A DNA stretch of 64,000 bases from Methanocella_A sp963769045 (GTDB taxonomy: Archaea; Halobacteriota; Methanocellia; Methanocellales; Methanocellaceae): positions 62,001 to 126,000 of the forward strand of contig CAVYKK010000015.1 in assembly GCA_963769045.1 (NCBI GenBank), given 5' to 3'. A program made the position numbers and the translations under genes. Within the stretch, counting starts at the first letter, position 1, and each line of letters starts with the position of its first letter. Below are positions 35,790-44,020 of the stretch, in pieces. The notes under the pieces were generated by a model. That model saw only the letters and a list, made by a program, of their open reading frames with translations, searched no databases and had not been told where the DNA came from.

Positions 35790-36586
35790 GCCAGGTGTTT
35801 CGGATAGCAATGAACGAGTTCTCGCTCGTTATCAGGAGCCCGATGGTATACCTGTTCGGCATCCTGATGCTCGTCTTGGCCTGCACGACCGCCATGGAGG
35901 CATCCACAGTGGTGCCGCGGATGACTGATATGGGCAGGACGGCCGCTGTTCTACTGTATGGTACAGGAAACCCGTTCTTCCTTACGTCTATGTTGTTTAT
36001 GTTCGTTGCGACGTGCTTGGGAGTCATGTCGACCTCGAACGATCGTTCCAGGGGAACTCTACGAGTCCTGATCACGAAACCGTTATACAGACGTGACATC
36101 GTACTAGGTAAGACCCTCGGGATCGGCTTGGTGCTTTTCCTGTTAGCTATGCTCACTGAAGCGTTTATCGTTTCGCTGCTGCTCGTCTTCGTGGGTAGCC
36201 CGGGGTCGGTCGGCGAATTGATCCTGAGAGCGGGTACATTCGCCATCCTCCTCTTCACTGGAAGCATGTTCACCCTGACCTTAGTCATGCTGATCGGCAT
36301 CGTGTTAAACAAAGCGGAAGCATTGGTCTTAGCCGGATGCTACATATCGTTCGAATGGCTCGCGCCATCATTTATTAGTGAATATTTACCAGATTCGTTG
36401 AGTATTATCAATCCGTTGAATCTTTACATAGAGGCTACTCGTTCCGTTAGTAATGATCTTTTCGTGTCGGTAATATCGTACGATGTCTGGCTCAGCAATG
36501 CCGCGCCGTACATCGTTTTGTTGTTGGCTGAAATAGTGGTCCTGGTTCTGATAAATTGCGTAGCTATCAATAAAGTGGAGTCATAA
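35786..36586 (+). CDS. Cassette C ABC-2 permease 2
   Basis: 266 residues, ATG 35786. The coupling segment is GTLRVLITKPLYRRDIVLGKTLG. The external loop after helix 5 reads LSIINPLNLYIEATRSVSNDL. The six-helix plan matches its paralogues. It is followed by GGTGGGAGG and the RCC1 gene. Confidence 0.83.
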   Translation: MSQVFRIAMNEFSLVIRSPMVYLFGILMLVLACTTAMEASTVVPRMTDMGRTAAVLLYGTGNPFFLTSMLFMFVATCLGVMSTSNDRSRGTLRVLITKPLYRRDIVLGKTLGIGLVLFLLAMLTEAFIVSLLLVFVGSPGSVGELILRAGTFAILLFTGSMFTLTLVMLIGIVLNKAEALVLAGCYISFEWLAPSFISEYLPDSLSIINPLNLYIEATRSVSNDLFVSVISYDVWLSNAAPYIVLLLAEIVVLVLINCVAINKVES

Positions 36587-36604
36587 GGTGGGAGGGAAGA
36601 TGTT

Positions 36605-37954
36605 ATGAGGGTCGGGTATAAGGTTTTACCTATATTTTTCCTATCGTGGATTGTTTTGGTCCTGTCGGCCATGCCTTTAGGAAATGTTCTTGCTTCTTCG
36701 CCGATGTTTGTCGATGTGGAGTGTAACGGTGTGAACGTAAACACGATAGCTTTGGCTGACGATGGTTCGGTGTGGGCGTGGGGGCAAGATTACGGGCTCA
36801 CCCCCGCCGAGGTAGAGATCAGTGATGTCACGGCGATCTCTGCGGGCAATGTCCATGTGCTCGCGTTGCGGAGCGATGGCACTGTCTGGGTCTGGGGTAA
36901 GAACTACCAGGGCCAGTTCGGAGACGGGACCACGGAGAATAGCAACACTCCAAAACGGGTCGAAGGTCTTGACAACATCGTCGCCATATCAGCAGGGGAC
37001 ACCCACAGCATTGCCCTTAAGAGTGACGGGACCGTGTGGGCGTGGGGGCGGAACAGGGTGGGCCAGCTAGGCGACGGCACCTTCACAGACCGCTATGTCC
37101 CGGGGCAGGTTCTGGGGCTCCCTATGATTAAATGGATCGGCGGTCATGGGACAGTCGCCATTGCAATAGATGGGACCGTGTGGACGTGGGGCAAAACGCT
37201 GCTCAATGTCAGCAACAACTGCAAGCCTGTCGACGGGAGCGACCCACAGTTCATATCGCTGTGCAGGCCTACGCCATACATGGTGCCAGGGCTAAAGAAT
37301 ATTCTTTCGATAGACAGCGACTACGAGCATACGACGTTTGTTAAAGAAGATGGGACCGTATGGAACTGGGGCTATAACGGGTGGGGATTGTTCGGCGATG
37401 GCACTAGTGAACTGGGAAACAGGGTCTATGTGACAGACCCGGTACAAGTAGGGGGAATCGACGATGTCAAGAAGGTGGTGACCAGTTCCCATAGCACGCT
37501 GGCCCTGAAAAACGACGGGGCCGTGTGGGCATGGGGCACCAATGATATGGGCTTGCAAGGCACTGGTAAGCCGGGAAACATCGTGCCGTCACCTGTTAAA
37601 ATAGACAGTCTAAGCGACATCGTAACAATTGGTATGGGCGAGGGTGGCGCTGCCGCCATCGGGTCGGATGGCAGCGTCTGGGCCTGGGGCAACAACTACA
37701 TGGGACCGATCGAGCAGGGGAAAACTTGCCTATCCCCGAACAAAGCGATCGGACCAGACAGGGCAGCTGCGAGCCTCACGCCTGACAACACGAGCGTTAA
37801 CGGCACGTCCAACGCCACTCCGACGGGCGGCGTACCGCAGACCGGTTCCACGGAAGGGTCAGGCAACGATGGTAACCTCATTTTAATGGGAGTGCTGGCC
37901 GTGACGGTGGCCATCTGCGTGACAATGGTCGTGCTCGCGAAGAGGAAAAAATGA
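36605..37954 (+). CDS. Cassette C RCC1-repeat surface protein
   Basis: 449 residues, ATG 36605. Signal peptide (LPIFFLSWIVLVLSAMPLGNVLA), seven RCC1 repeats (VWAWGQDYG, VWVWGKNYQGQ, VWAWGRNRVGQ, VWTWGKTLLN, VWNWGYNGWGL, VWAWGTNDMGL, VWAWGNNYMGP) and an anchor helix (LILMGVLAVTVAICVTMVVLA) with a KRKK tail. The best preserved intact copy of the group. Its stop lies 8 bp from a truncated copy of the leader RNA. Confidence 0.87.
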   Translation: MRVGYKVLPIFFLSWIVLVLSAMPLGNVLASSPMFVDVECNGVNVNTIALADDGSVWAWGQDYGLTPAEVEISDVTAISAGNVHVLALRSDGTVWVWGKNYQGQFGDGTTENSNTPKRVEGLDNIVAISAGDTHSIALKSDGTVWAWGRNRVGQLGDGTFTDRYVPGQVLGLPMIKWIGGHGTVAIAIDGTVWTWGKTLLNVSNNCKPVDGSDPQFISLCRPTPYMVPGLKNILSIDSDYEHTTFVKEDGTVWNWGYNGWGLFGDGTSELGNRVYVTDPVQVGGIDDVKKVVTSSHSTLALKNDGAVWAWGTNDMGLQGTGKPGNIVPSPVKIDSLSDIVTIGMGEGGAAAIGSDGSVWAWGNNYMGPIEQGKTCLSPNKAIGPDRAAASLTPDNTSVNGTSNATPTGGVPQTGSTEGSGNDGNLILMGVLAVTVAICVTMVVLAKRKK

Positions 37955-37961
37955 ATAACCT

Positions 37962-38106
37962 GCAACCCAAACCACCCGTCGCAACGGTCTATAGGGTGCC
38001 GTAAGGAGGGGCATTACCTTAAGATCGGACGATGGGCAGGCGCAAACCCACACCCGCCATCGACCGGGCCCCGGGAGCCCGCTTCACCAAACAGGAGGTT
38101 AAACAA
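37962..38106 (+). ncRNA. Leader RNA R2, 5'-truncated copy of R1
   Basis: Closely matches 34302-34447: GCAACCCAAACC and its 3' arm CCCGTCGC, then hairpin b at 38030-38062 and AGGAGG before the secreted gene. The 5' arm of hairpin a and the promoter are missing: the match begins 8 bp after the cassette C RCC1 stop. This is a recombination or deletion junction, so cassette D now depends on read-through from cassette C. Confidence 0.65.
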
Positions 38107-38580
38107 ATGAGGATAAAGAAAATAGGAATCCTGGTCCTCGCCGCGGCAGTGTTTGCGGTGATGACCAGTGGCATGGCATCGGCAGAACAAAGATACAGTT
38201 ATTCGCAGCAAACATATGTGGCAGATAACGGTTACGGGATGTACTTGGTATACGATGATACGGGCAGTCCGGTAGATGAGACGATTTCCGCAAGTTCGGG
38301 AGAGACTCTCACCCTGCCAAACCACTTCTGGAATACTATCGCCTACACGCTGACCTCGACGTCATGGACGAAATCTTCGACGGGGGCTTGGAAACTGGCT
38401 GGGTCTACTCCAGCTACTATTCCTCAGTGATGGACGTCTTCCGGTGATAACTCCGGTTCAAGCGCCACCGGATCGTCTGGTAACACATATGCATTAAATG
38501 TCTACCACGAGTATATTCGTCCTGGCTATGGCAGCTACTCAGGAAGCATTGAAACAAACAAGCAATACTACGTGACGTAA
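38107..38580 (+). pseudogene. Cassette D secreted protein, interrupted by in-frame TGA
   Basis: From ATG 38107: signal peptide (IGILVLAAAVFAVMTSGMASA) nearly identical to cassette C, then a divergent mature part. The frame meets TGA at 38428-38430 and stays open in the same frame to TAA 38578, giving NTYALNVYHEYIRPGYG and ending KQYYVT like its paralogues (QYYKVV). A simple nonsense change (TGG to TGA) explains this. The truncated product would have 107 residues. Confidence 0.7.
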
Positions 38581-38590
38581 ACGATAAAAA

Positions 38591-38607
38591 CTTAATTTAT
38601 TTTTTTG
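38591..38607 (+). terminator. T-rich tract after the cassette D secreted gene
   Basis: A short T-rich tract (TTAATTTATTTTTTT) in the same position as in the other cassettes, between the secreted gene and the permease remnant. Confidence 0.4.
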
Positions 38608-38614
38608 TGATAAC

Positions 38615-38758
38615 ATGAGCATCATCAAGATTGCTAAAAAGGAGTTTGCCGACCTTGTTAGTAACCGTTATTTATGGGTTGTCATTGGCATATATGTGAT
38701 AATGGTTATATGCAGTGTATATGTTAAAGGACGATGGCACCGTCTGGTGCCAGTATGA
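38615..38758 (+). pseudogene. Cassette D permease 1 remnant (first 35 codons)
   Basis: ATG 38615 starts a normal permease 1 (MSIIKIAKKEFADLVSNRYL) that runs into helix 1 (WVVIGIYVIMVICSVYV). The permease sequence then stops being recognisable near 38720, and the frame ends in 12 unrelated residues. The rest of this permease, all of permease 2 and the start of the RCC1 gene are missing. Confidence 0.75.
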
Positions 38759-39815
38759 GTACGATGCTGACGGCGGAATGCATCTGGCACCCACAGGCAC
38801 AATTATGATTCCGGGCCTTACCGACGTCATCGCAATTAGTGGTAAAGATAATAATTTTATGGCGTTACGAAGGAACGGCGAAGTGTGGACCAGAGGAAAC
38901 AACTTTTACGGAGAGCTTGGCAACAAGACGAGCTATGATCCCTCGAACCCGCCTAATACCTCGCTCGTGCTAACGCCCGTAAAGGCAGATATCGCGGGCG
39001 CTAAAGCGATCGTTTCTGGTGGTCAGTTTTCATGGGCTATAAAGAACGATGGCACGATATGGGGCTGGGGGTCCGATTACTTTGGGCAGCTAGGCGACGG
39101 AAAGGCCACTGCCCAAGGAATCATAGGTAGATATAACCCGCTTCGGTCCGACTTTTTTAACGATGTGATATCAATCGGCTGCGGGGGGAGTTATACAGTC
39201 GTACTGCGAAAAGATGGCACCGTATGGTCATGGGGCGGCAATAACCATAAGGGTCAGCATGGCGATGGCTCGAATATGAATGAAATGACTCGGCTATATC
39301 TGTATCCTGTGCAGGTTAAAAATATAGAAAATGTAATATCTATCGCCTCGGGGGGATATCACGTAATTGCCCTGAAGGATAATGGCACAGTCTGGGCCTG
39401 GGGGGAGAATTCACGGGGACAGCTATGCGATGGGACGACAGAGAACAGAAACTTGCCGGTCAGAGTACGTGACCTGGATCACATCGTGGCAATATCTGCA
39501 TACTCAAGCCAGAGTATGGCTCTCGATGACCAGGGCAACGTATGGACCTGGGGTTCTGGAAACAGCGGACAGCTAGGCGATGGGATAAGTAGCTATGACC
39601 ACTATTCGACTATCCCGGTGAGGGTCATAATTAACAACAATAGTGTAAATACCACAGGAAATACGATTGCTGCACCGACAAATATCACGCCCACTGCTAA
39701 TCCTACCAACTCAGGCGCATCTTCTCCCGGTATGAGCTTAGGAATTGCATTGACTGCCATATCCATGGTGATCGGAGTATATGTGATTATCGACACCCGG
39801 AGAAAGAAAAAATAA
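38715..39815 (+). pseudogene. Cassette D RCC1-repeat protein, 5' truncated
   Basis: The frame enters in the middle of a repeat at LKDDGTVWCQYEY, fused to the permease remnant in another frame. It contains five further repeats (VWTRGNNFYGE, IWGWGSDYFGQ, VWSWGGNNHKGQ, VWAWGENSRGQ, VWTWGSGNSGQ) and a normal anchor helix (GIALTAISMVIGVYVII) with a RRKKK tail. Lacking a signal peptide and about one blade, it is probably not functional, although an ATG at 38715 keeps the frame open. Confidence 0.75.
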
Positions 39816-40072
39816 CCGAAGAACGCATCGAATGGCTACAGATCAAGGAGTATGAGTGATATTAAGGTGTCCCTGGATTATATTATAGAAAGGTCTCTTG
39901 TTTAACGACCTTAGAATCACGTAAGAATCAAGGGGATATCTGGCCTGTTATCTTAAAAATAAATGACGCGCCGTAAAAGAATCAAAATAAAGAAAGCTTG
40001 TTTGTTTAGCAGGCAACCGCCACATAGACGGCTGCCTATCCCTCTAAACAGTTCAAAGGAAATAATATTAAA

Positions 40073-40160
40073 CCCCTGTCGACTAGGCGATAGACAGGCG
40101 CATTTAACCCAAACCGTCCGTCGCTCCCGATCAGGGGCATGCTTCACACACTTAGAGGTG
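40073..40160 (+). ncRNA. Orphan leader RNA R3
   Basis: CCCCTG/CAGGGG closes a hairpin GGCGATAGACAGG...CCGTCCGTCGC with loop GCATTTAACCCAAA, followed by TGCTTCACACAC and the ribosome-site-like AGAGGTG. No secreted gene follows; the next ATG gives three codons. It is a leader that has lost its gene, or a free RNA. Confidence 0.5.
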
Positions 40161-40272
40161 TAAACATTATCAAATAGACACTAATGCATTATTAAGTTTT
40201 TGAGTCCATCGTCGAACTATTGATATCCAAGCAACTGATCCAAAATTTTGTTAGAAGCCATAATGGCGCACG

Positions 40273-41211
40273 TTATTCAGCGTCACTGCTCACGGGCTTC
40301 GTCACTTCGAGGAATATCTCGTTCAGCGTGGGACGATACGATTCCAGCTCGGTGATAATCCCCTTCTCCCGCATGATCGAGCGGGAAACGTCCTCTGACA
40401 CGTCATCCTTCGCATTGATCACGAAGAACCCGTCGTTTTTACCGATCGAATTAATACTGGCTATGCTCTTCAGGGAATTCCTGACTGCACCCTCGTCGAG
40501 TTCTTTCACCCGGAGTTTCAGCTGATAGCCCTGCCTGTGCGAATACTGCTCGACCAGTTCGTTCACGTTGCCGCAGATCTTCATCTCGCCGTTAATGATA
40601 ATGCCGATACGATCACAAATCGCCTCTACTTCCGGCATCACATGGCTGGTCAGGAAAATTGTCTTGCCCTTCTCCTTCAACTGCCTCATCAACACCCTAA
40701 AGTCCTCGGCCCCCTGCGGATCGATACCGGCAGTAGGCTCGTCGAACATCAACACCTGCGGGTCATGCACGATAGCCTGGGCAACGCCGAAACGCTGCCG
40801 CATGCCCTTGCTGAACTTGCCGATCTTCTTGTTCTTCGCATCCTTCAGGCCCACAAGATCGAGAGTGGCCTCGACCTTAGCGTCAAGGTCTTTCTTCTCC
40901 AGGTCGTACAGGCTGCCATAAAACTTGAGGTTCTGGCGGGCGTTGAGATTATCATAAAAACCGGCCGGATCAGGAAGCACGCCACACGACCTGCGCACAT
41001 CCAGCACCTGATGGACTATGTCAAACCCGGCCACCTTGCCAGTACCACTGCTAGGCTGCACCAGGCCCAACAACATCTTCATCGTCGTCGTCTTGCCCGC
41101 ACCGTTAGGCCCGAGAAAACCGAAAATTTCACTGTCATTCACTTTCAAGTCAAGATTGTTTACCACGGCCTTGTTCTCATATTTCTTCGTCAGCCCCGAT
41201 GTCTCTATCAA
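40273..41211 (-). CDS. Cassette E ABC ATPase
   Basis: 312 residues from TTG 41211 (GGGAGGAAG upstream). The full ATPase motif set is intact: GPNGAGKTTT, KFSKGMRQRFGV, VLMFDEPTAGIDPQG, FLTSHVMPEVEAICDR. The N-terminus (IETSGLTKKYENKAVVNNLDL) matches cassette F, while the C-terminal domain (KELDEGAVRNSLKSIASINSIG) matches cassette G, so it is a mosaic. The end KPVSSDAE is unique. It overlaps the upstream regulator by 35 bp. Confidence 0.9.
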   Translation of the reverse strand: MIETSGLTKKYENKAVVNNLDLKVNDSEIFGFLGPNGAGKTTTMKMLLGLVQPSSGTGKVAGFDIVHQVLDVRRSCGVLPDPAGFYDNLNARQNLKFYGSLYDLEKKDLDAKVEATLDLVGLKDAKNKKIGKFSKGMRQRFGVAQAIVHDPQVLMFDEPTAGIDPQGAEDFRVLMRQLKEKGKTIFLTSHVMPEVEAICDRIGIIINGEMKICGNVNELVEQYSHRQGYQLKLRVKELDEGAVRNSLKSIASINSIGKNDGFFVINAKDDVSEDVSRSIMREKGIITELESYRPTLNEIFLEVTKPVSSDAE

Positions 41212-41533
41212 TACTTCCTCCCTCCTCTTTGATCAAACGAACCTCGTTGCGACCGTTCTCTGTCAGCGAAAAAAAAAGATTGCCGTCAAAGTCCTTCGCT
41301 TCCACGAGTCCCACGCTCCGCAACGAAAATTTCTCGCTGTAATGCGTCCCGTTGCCAATCAAAGCCCCGTAAATGATCGAATAGCAATAATCCAAAGCGC
41401 CGGAGATGTCTTTGACTGATACGTCCTTACCGACTGTATACATGTGTAGGAGTATCTTCGTCCTTACCTTGCTCCTCCGTCGCGAAAGTCTTGCTACAGA
41501 CTTGTTAATACCGGATTCCGGGACAACGCTCAT
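41177..41533 (-). CDS. Cassette E small winged-helix-like regulator
   Basis: 118 residues, ATG 41533: Arg-rich start (RLSRRRSKVRTKILLHMYTV), a helix-turn-helix-like stretch (VSVKDISGALDYCYSIIYGAL) and a beta-wing-like FDGNLFFSLTENGR. It precedes and overlaps the ATPase, so the pair is translated together. Its product is well placed to act on the divergent promoter at 41534-41860. Confidence 0.65.
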   Translation of the reverse strand: MSVVPESGINKSVARLSRRRSKVRTKILLHMYTVGKDVSVKDISGALDYCYSIIYGALIGNGTHYSEKFSLRSVGLVEAKDFDGNLFFSLTENGRNEVRLIKEEGGSIDRDIGADEEI

Positions 41534-41691
41534 ACGATCACGGATACATTCTCATTATATCCGGTGAAGGATTAATCGCCTGCATATAAATAAAGGTTCT
41601 GTCATTAAATGTTAATCGGCACGATAATAACGGACGACTTTTTAAAATGCCTGATAGAAAAGGCCTGTTTTTAAAACAGAGCCATATCATG

Positions 41692-41724
41692 CACAGGTAC
41701 ACTCACAGGTACTCTCACAGGTGC
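41692..41724. repeat. CACAGGTAC tandem repeat, 3 units of 12 bp (cassette E)
   Basis: CACAGGTAC, CACAGGTAC and CACAGGTGC separated by ACT and TCT. An identical set is at 47022-47054. It lies in the divergent promoter region about 60 bp from the TATA box, so it may be an operator for the linked regulator. Further down, ACCGACTA-type repeats occur at 41733-41775. Confidence 0.55.
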
Positions 41725-41780
41725 TTATAAAGCAAAAGAACACCGACTATTAGACCGACTAGAACACCGGCTAGTCACCC

Positions 41781-41788
41781 TATAAATA
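41781..41788 (+). promoter_or_regulatory. TATA box of the cassette E plus-strand operon
   Basis: TATAAATA at 41781-41788, placing the likely transcription start at about 41807, the first bases of the 5' hairpin. Confidence 0.6.
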
Positions 41789-41805
41789 ATCGGGATGACA
41801 TAGAG

Positions 41806-41849
41806 GTAGATGGGCGAGCAAATAGACAATAACCATATCGCCCATCTAC
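41806..41849 (+). ncRNA. 5'-terminal leader hairpin, cassette E
   Basis: GTAGATGGGCGA pairs perfectly with TCGCCCATCTAC around a 20-nt loop that starts GCAAATAGACAATAACC, similar to the GCAAA...CC loop of leaders R1-R5. It spans nearly the entire predicted 5' UTR and ends a few bases before the AAGGTGA ribosome site. Confidence 0.6.
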
Positions 41850-41861
41850 AAGGTGATAATA

Positions 41862-42323
41862 GTGAAAGCAGACAAAATAGTTGTAATGGCACTCGCAGGT
41901 TTAATACTTGCGGTGATGACCATCGATACTGCATCTGCATGGCAGACCACATGGACGTATGGAATGTATGCTTTGGGAACTACATATAGTGGTGGCGCAA
42001 GTCCATCGTTAGATTCCAATCAGCCTTCGGGTAACTATAATGTAAATTATAATGATATTGTGCAATGGGAAAATATTCTCCGTAATTATGACAGCCACGG
42101 TGTAAACTGTAAAATAGCGCATATACATGATGCGCAAGACAGTGACGGTCTAGATGATAACGAACCGACCGTCTATGTAAGTGCGGGCAGTATCTCACCA
42201 ATGACTACGTACAGCGCTATTGTGACTGTTGATAGTGCTCATACAATTACCGCTTTCCATAGTTACTATGATAGCGGAACCACTTATACTTCGCCAGCAT
42301 GTACTAGTATGCAGTTCTATTAG
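41862..42323 (+). CDS. Cassette E secreted protein
   Basis: 153 residues from GTG 41862, chosen because AGGTGA just upstream is the ribosome site (the GTG inside it at 41853 is in frame but too close). Signal peptide (VVMALAGLILAVMTIDTASA). Mature part with VQWENILRNYDSHGVNCKIAHIHD, two Cys, and the HSYYDSGTTY end closing in SMQFY. No anchor. The signal region is almost identical to cassette F while the rest is unrelated apart from the motifs. Confidence 0.75.
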   Translation: MKADKIVVMALAGLILAVMTIDTASAWQTTWTYGMYALGTTYSGGASPSLDSNQPSGNYNVNYNDIVQWENILRNYDSHGVNCKIAHIHDAQDSDGLDDNEPTVYVSAGSISPMTTYSAIVTVDSAHTITAFHSYYDSGTTYTSPACTSMQFY

Positions 42324-42330
42324 ATAAAAA

Positions 42331-42349
42331 ACATTTTTTATTTTTTTTA
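42331..42349 (+). terminator. T-rich tract after the cassette E secreted gene
   Basis: ACATTTTTTATTTTTTTTA starts 7 nt after the stop codon and precedes the permease ribosome site. Confidence 0.5.
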
Positions 42350-42361
42350 AAAGGTGATAAT

Positions 42362-43201
42362 ATGAGTAACGTGTTGAAAATCGCTAAAAAAGAGTTCACT
42401 GATATTTTAAATAATCGTATGGTGCTTCTTGTCCTCGTTATTTTCACTGCATATATCGTTACGGTTGTCTATGATTTTAGTATTGTAGTCGGCGGCGGAA
42501 GGCCCGGCGTCGGGATAATGTTCGATGATAATATGGGTATTGCTGTCGTTAACAACATGTTTTATCTGTTAGCAGAGTCAGGGACTATTCTTGGCGTGAT
42601 TATCGGGTGTTCTGCGATTTCGACGGAAAGGATTGGTCGCGCATTGAATACGCTCGTGGCTAAGCCGGTGTATCGCGATACGATCATTAACGGTAAAATA
42701 TTAGGCTCGCTCGTCTTTTTGGCAGCTTATCTGATTTTTGCCTTGACAATTTTTACTTCTGTGTCTCTGGCACTGTCGGGTAATGTCATGGCACCGTTCC
42801 TTGCTGACTACTTTTACAGGTTAGTATTTGCATTTGTTTTTGTCTTGGTGTATATTTCTGTGTTTCTTTCGTTTTCTATGCTTATTTCATTGATTGTGCG
42901 GGATCAGGCGGTAGCTATGATTCTCAGTCTGGTTGCTGTATACATCTCCTGGTTGTCGTATAAATCATATATGGCCCGGAACCTTAGTGATCTTTTCCCT
43001 GGCAATGGGATTGAGGGACTCATTAAAAGTCTGTTTCCTGAAGGTATTTTGAATTATGTGCAGCCTGTGCTTATGGACACTTCGACGGGCGCTTCTGATG
43101 CGTTTGTTAATATTCTTCCGGATGTCGGCAAATTATTGTTATTCGTTGTTATTGGCCTGGTGTTGAGCTATATCGTGTTCGTGAAGAGGGATGTTTCATG
43201 A
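42362..43201 (+). CDS. Cassette E ABC-2 permease 1
   Basis: 279 residues, ATG 42362. N-terminus SNVLKIAKKEFTDILNNRM; the coupling motif RALNTLVAKPVYRDTIINGKI; six helices. External stretch YDFSIVVGGGRPGVGIMFDDN. Coding sequence is clearly more AT-rich than cassettes A and B. Overlaps permease 2 by 4 bp. Confidence 0.83.
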   Translation: MSNVLKIAKKEFTDILNNRMVLLVLVIFTAYIVTVVYDFSIVVGGGRPGVGIMFDDNMGIAVVNNMFYLLAESGTILGVIIGCSAISTERIGRALNTLVAKPVYRDTIINGKILGSLVFLAAYLIFALTIFTSVSLALSGNVMAPFLADYFYRLVFAFVFVLVYISVFLSFSMLISLIVRDQAVAMILSLVAVYISWLSYKSYMARNLSDLFPGNGIEGLIKSLFPEGILNYVQPVLMDTSTGASDAFVNILPDVGKLLLFVVIGLVLSYIVFVKRDVS

Positions 43202-44010
43202 GCTTCAAGGCAGTGTATGCGGTCGGGCGGCTGGAGTTTGTCCGGGTCATGTCTAATCCTATCGTGCTTCTTACCGGCCTGATCGTGGCTTTTTTAGCGT
43301 TTGTCAACGGTGCGGGGGACGTCGGCGTTCTGGAGTATGTTAGCTCTACGTATAATACGGATACGGCGGTGCTCCAGGGATTTATGCAGATATGGGAACC
43401 GACTGGTTTTATTTGTATGATCATGGTCGCTTTCTTCGCTGCGACGACTATTCCTTATGAGAAGTGGAATGGATCAGTCAACGTATTGTTAGCGAAGCCT
43501 TTGTACCGGCGGGATTTTGTCCTTGGTAAATTTATCGGGTTGGCTATGTTCGCATTATTTTTCATTACGTTCGTCGTATTACTCACCGGTCTCCTGATCA
43601 TCGTCTTTTTCCGGGCGCCGCAGTCTATAACGGAGTATGTCTTGAGAGTCACCGCTTTTATTATAGTTTCCTCGCTGGCTTACTGGCTGGTCATTGCATT
43701 GAACCTGTTTTTCGGCATCGTATCCCGAAATATTCTTTTCGTCACCGCTGCAGCGATCACATATATTTTTATCGACTGGATATGGCTTACCGATCGGTTT
43801 TTAGGCGCTTTATCGGCATATACGCCGAAAAATTTATATTTTAAACTGGAATTTCCGATTCCGAATACTTATCCGGCGATATTTGATTGTCTTATGCCGT
43901 TCGGACAGTGGCTGACAGGCGTTATTCCATACCTTGTTCTCATATCGGCCGAATTGGTGGTGCTATTATTGGCAGGAGTGTACCTGTTCTCTAGAGAGGA
44001 CAGCTCTTAG
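43198..44010 (+). CDS. Cassette E ABC-2 permease 2
   Basis: 270 residues, ATG 43198. Coupling segment GSVNVLLAKPLYRRDFVLGKFIG, external stretch YNTDTAVLQGFMQIWEPTG, and a last loop YTPKNLYFKLEFPIPNTYPA. The RCC1 gene follows after 10 bp with AGAGGTGG. Confidence 0.83.
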   Translation: MSFKAVYAVGRLEFVRVMSNPIVLLTGLIVAFLAFVNGAGDVGVLEYVSSTYNTDTAVLQGFMQIWEPTGFICMIMVAFFAATTIPYEKWNGSVNVLLAKPLYRRDFVLGKFIGLAMFALFFITFVVLLTGLLIIVFFRAPQSITEYVLRVTAFIIVSSLAYWLVIALNLFFGIVSRNILFVTAAAITYIFIDWIWLTDRFLGALSAYTPKNLYFKLEFPIPNTYPAIFDCLMPFGQWLTGVIPYLVLISAELVVLLLAGVYLFSREDSS

Positions 44011-44020
44011 AGGTGGTTTT

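Noticed and set aside
38428..38430. Selenocysteine or pyrrolysine recoding at the TGA
   Set aside because: Pyrrolysine uses TAG; no SECIS-like structure was recognised; the cassette is otherwise decayed.
41692..41775. Possible CRISPR-like array (CACAGGTAC and ACCGACTA repeats)
   Set aside because: Units are 9-12 bp with 3-bp spacers and lie in a promoter region; no cas genes. Better explained as operators or simple repeats.
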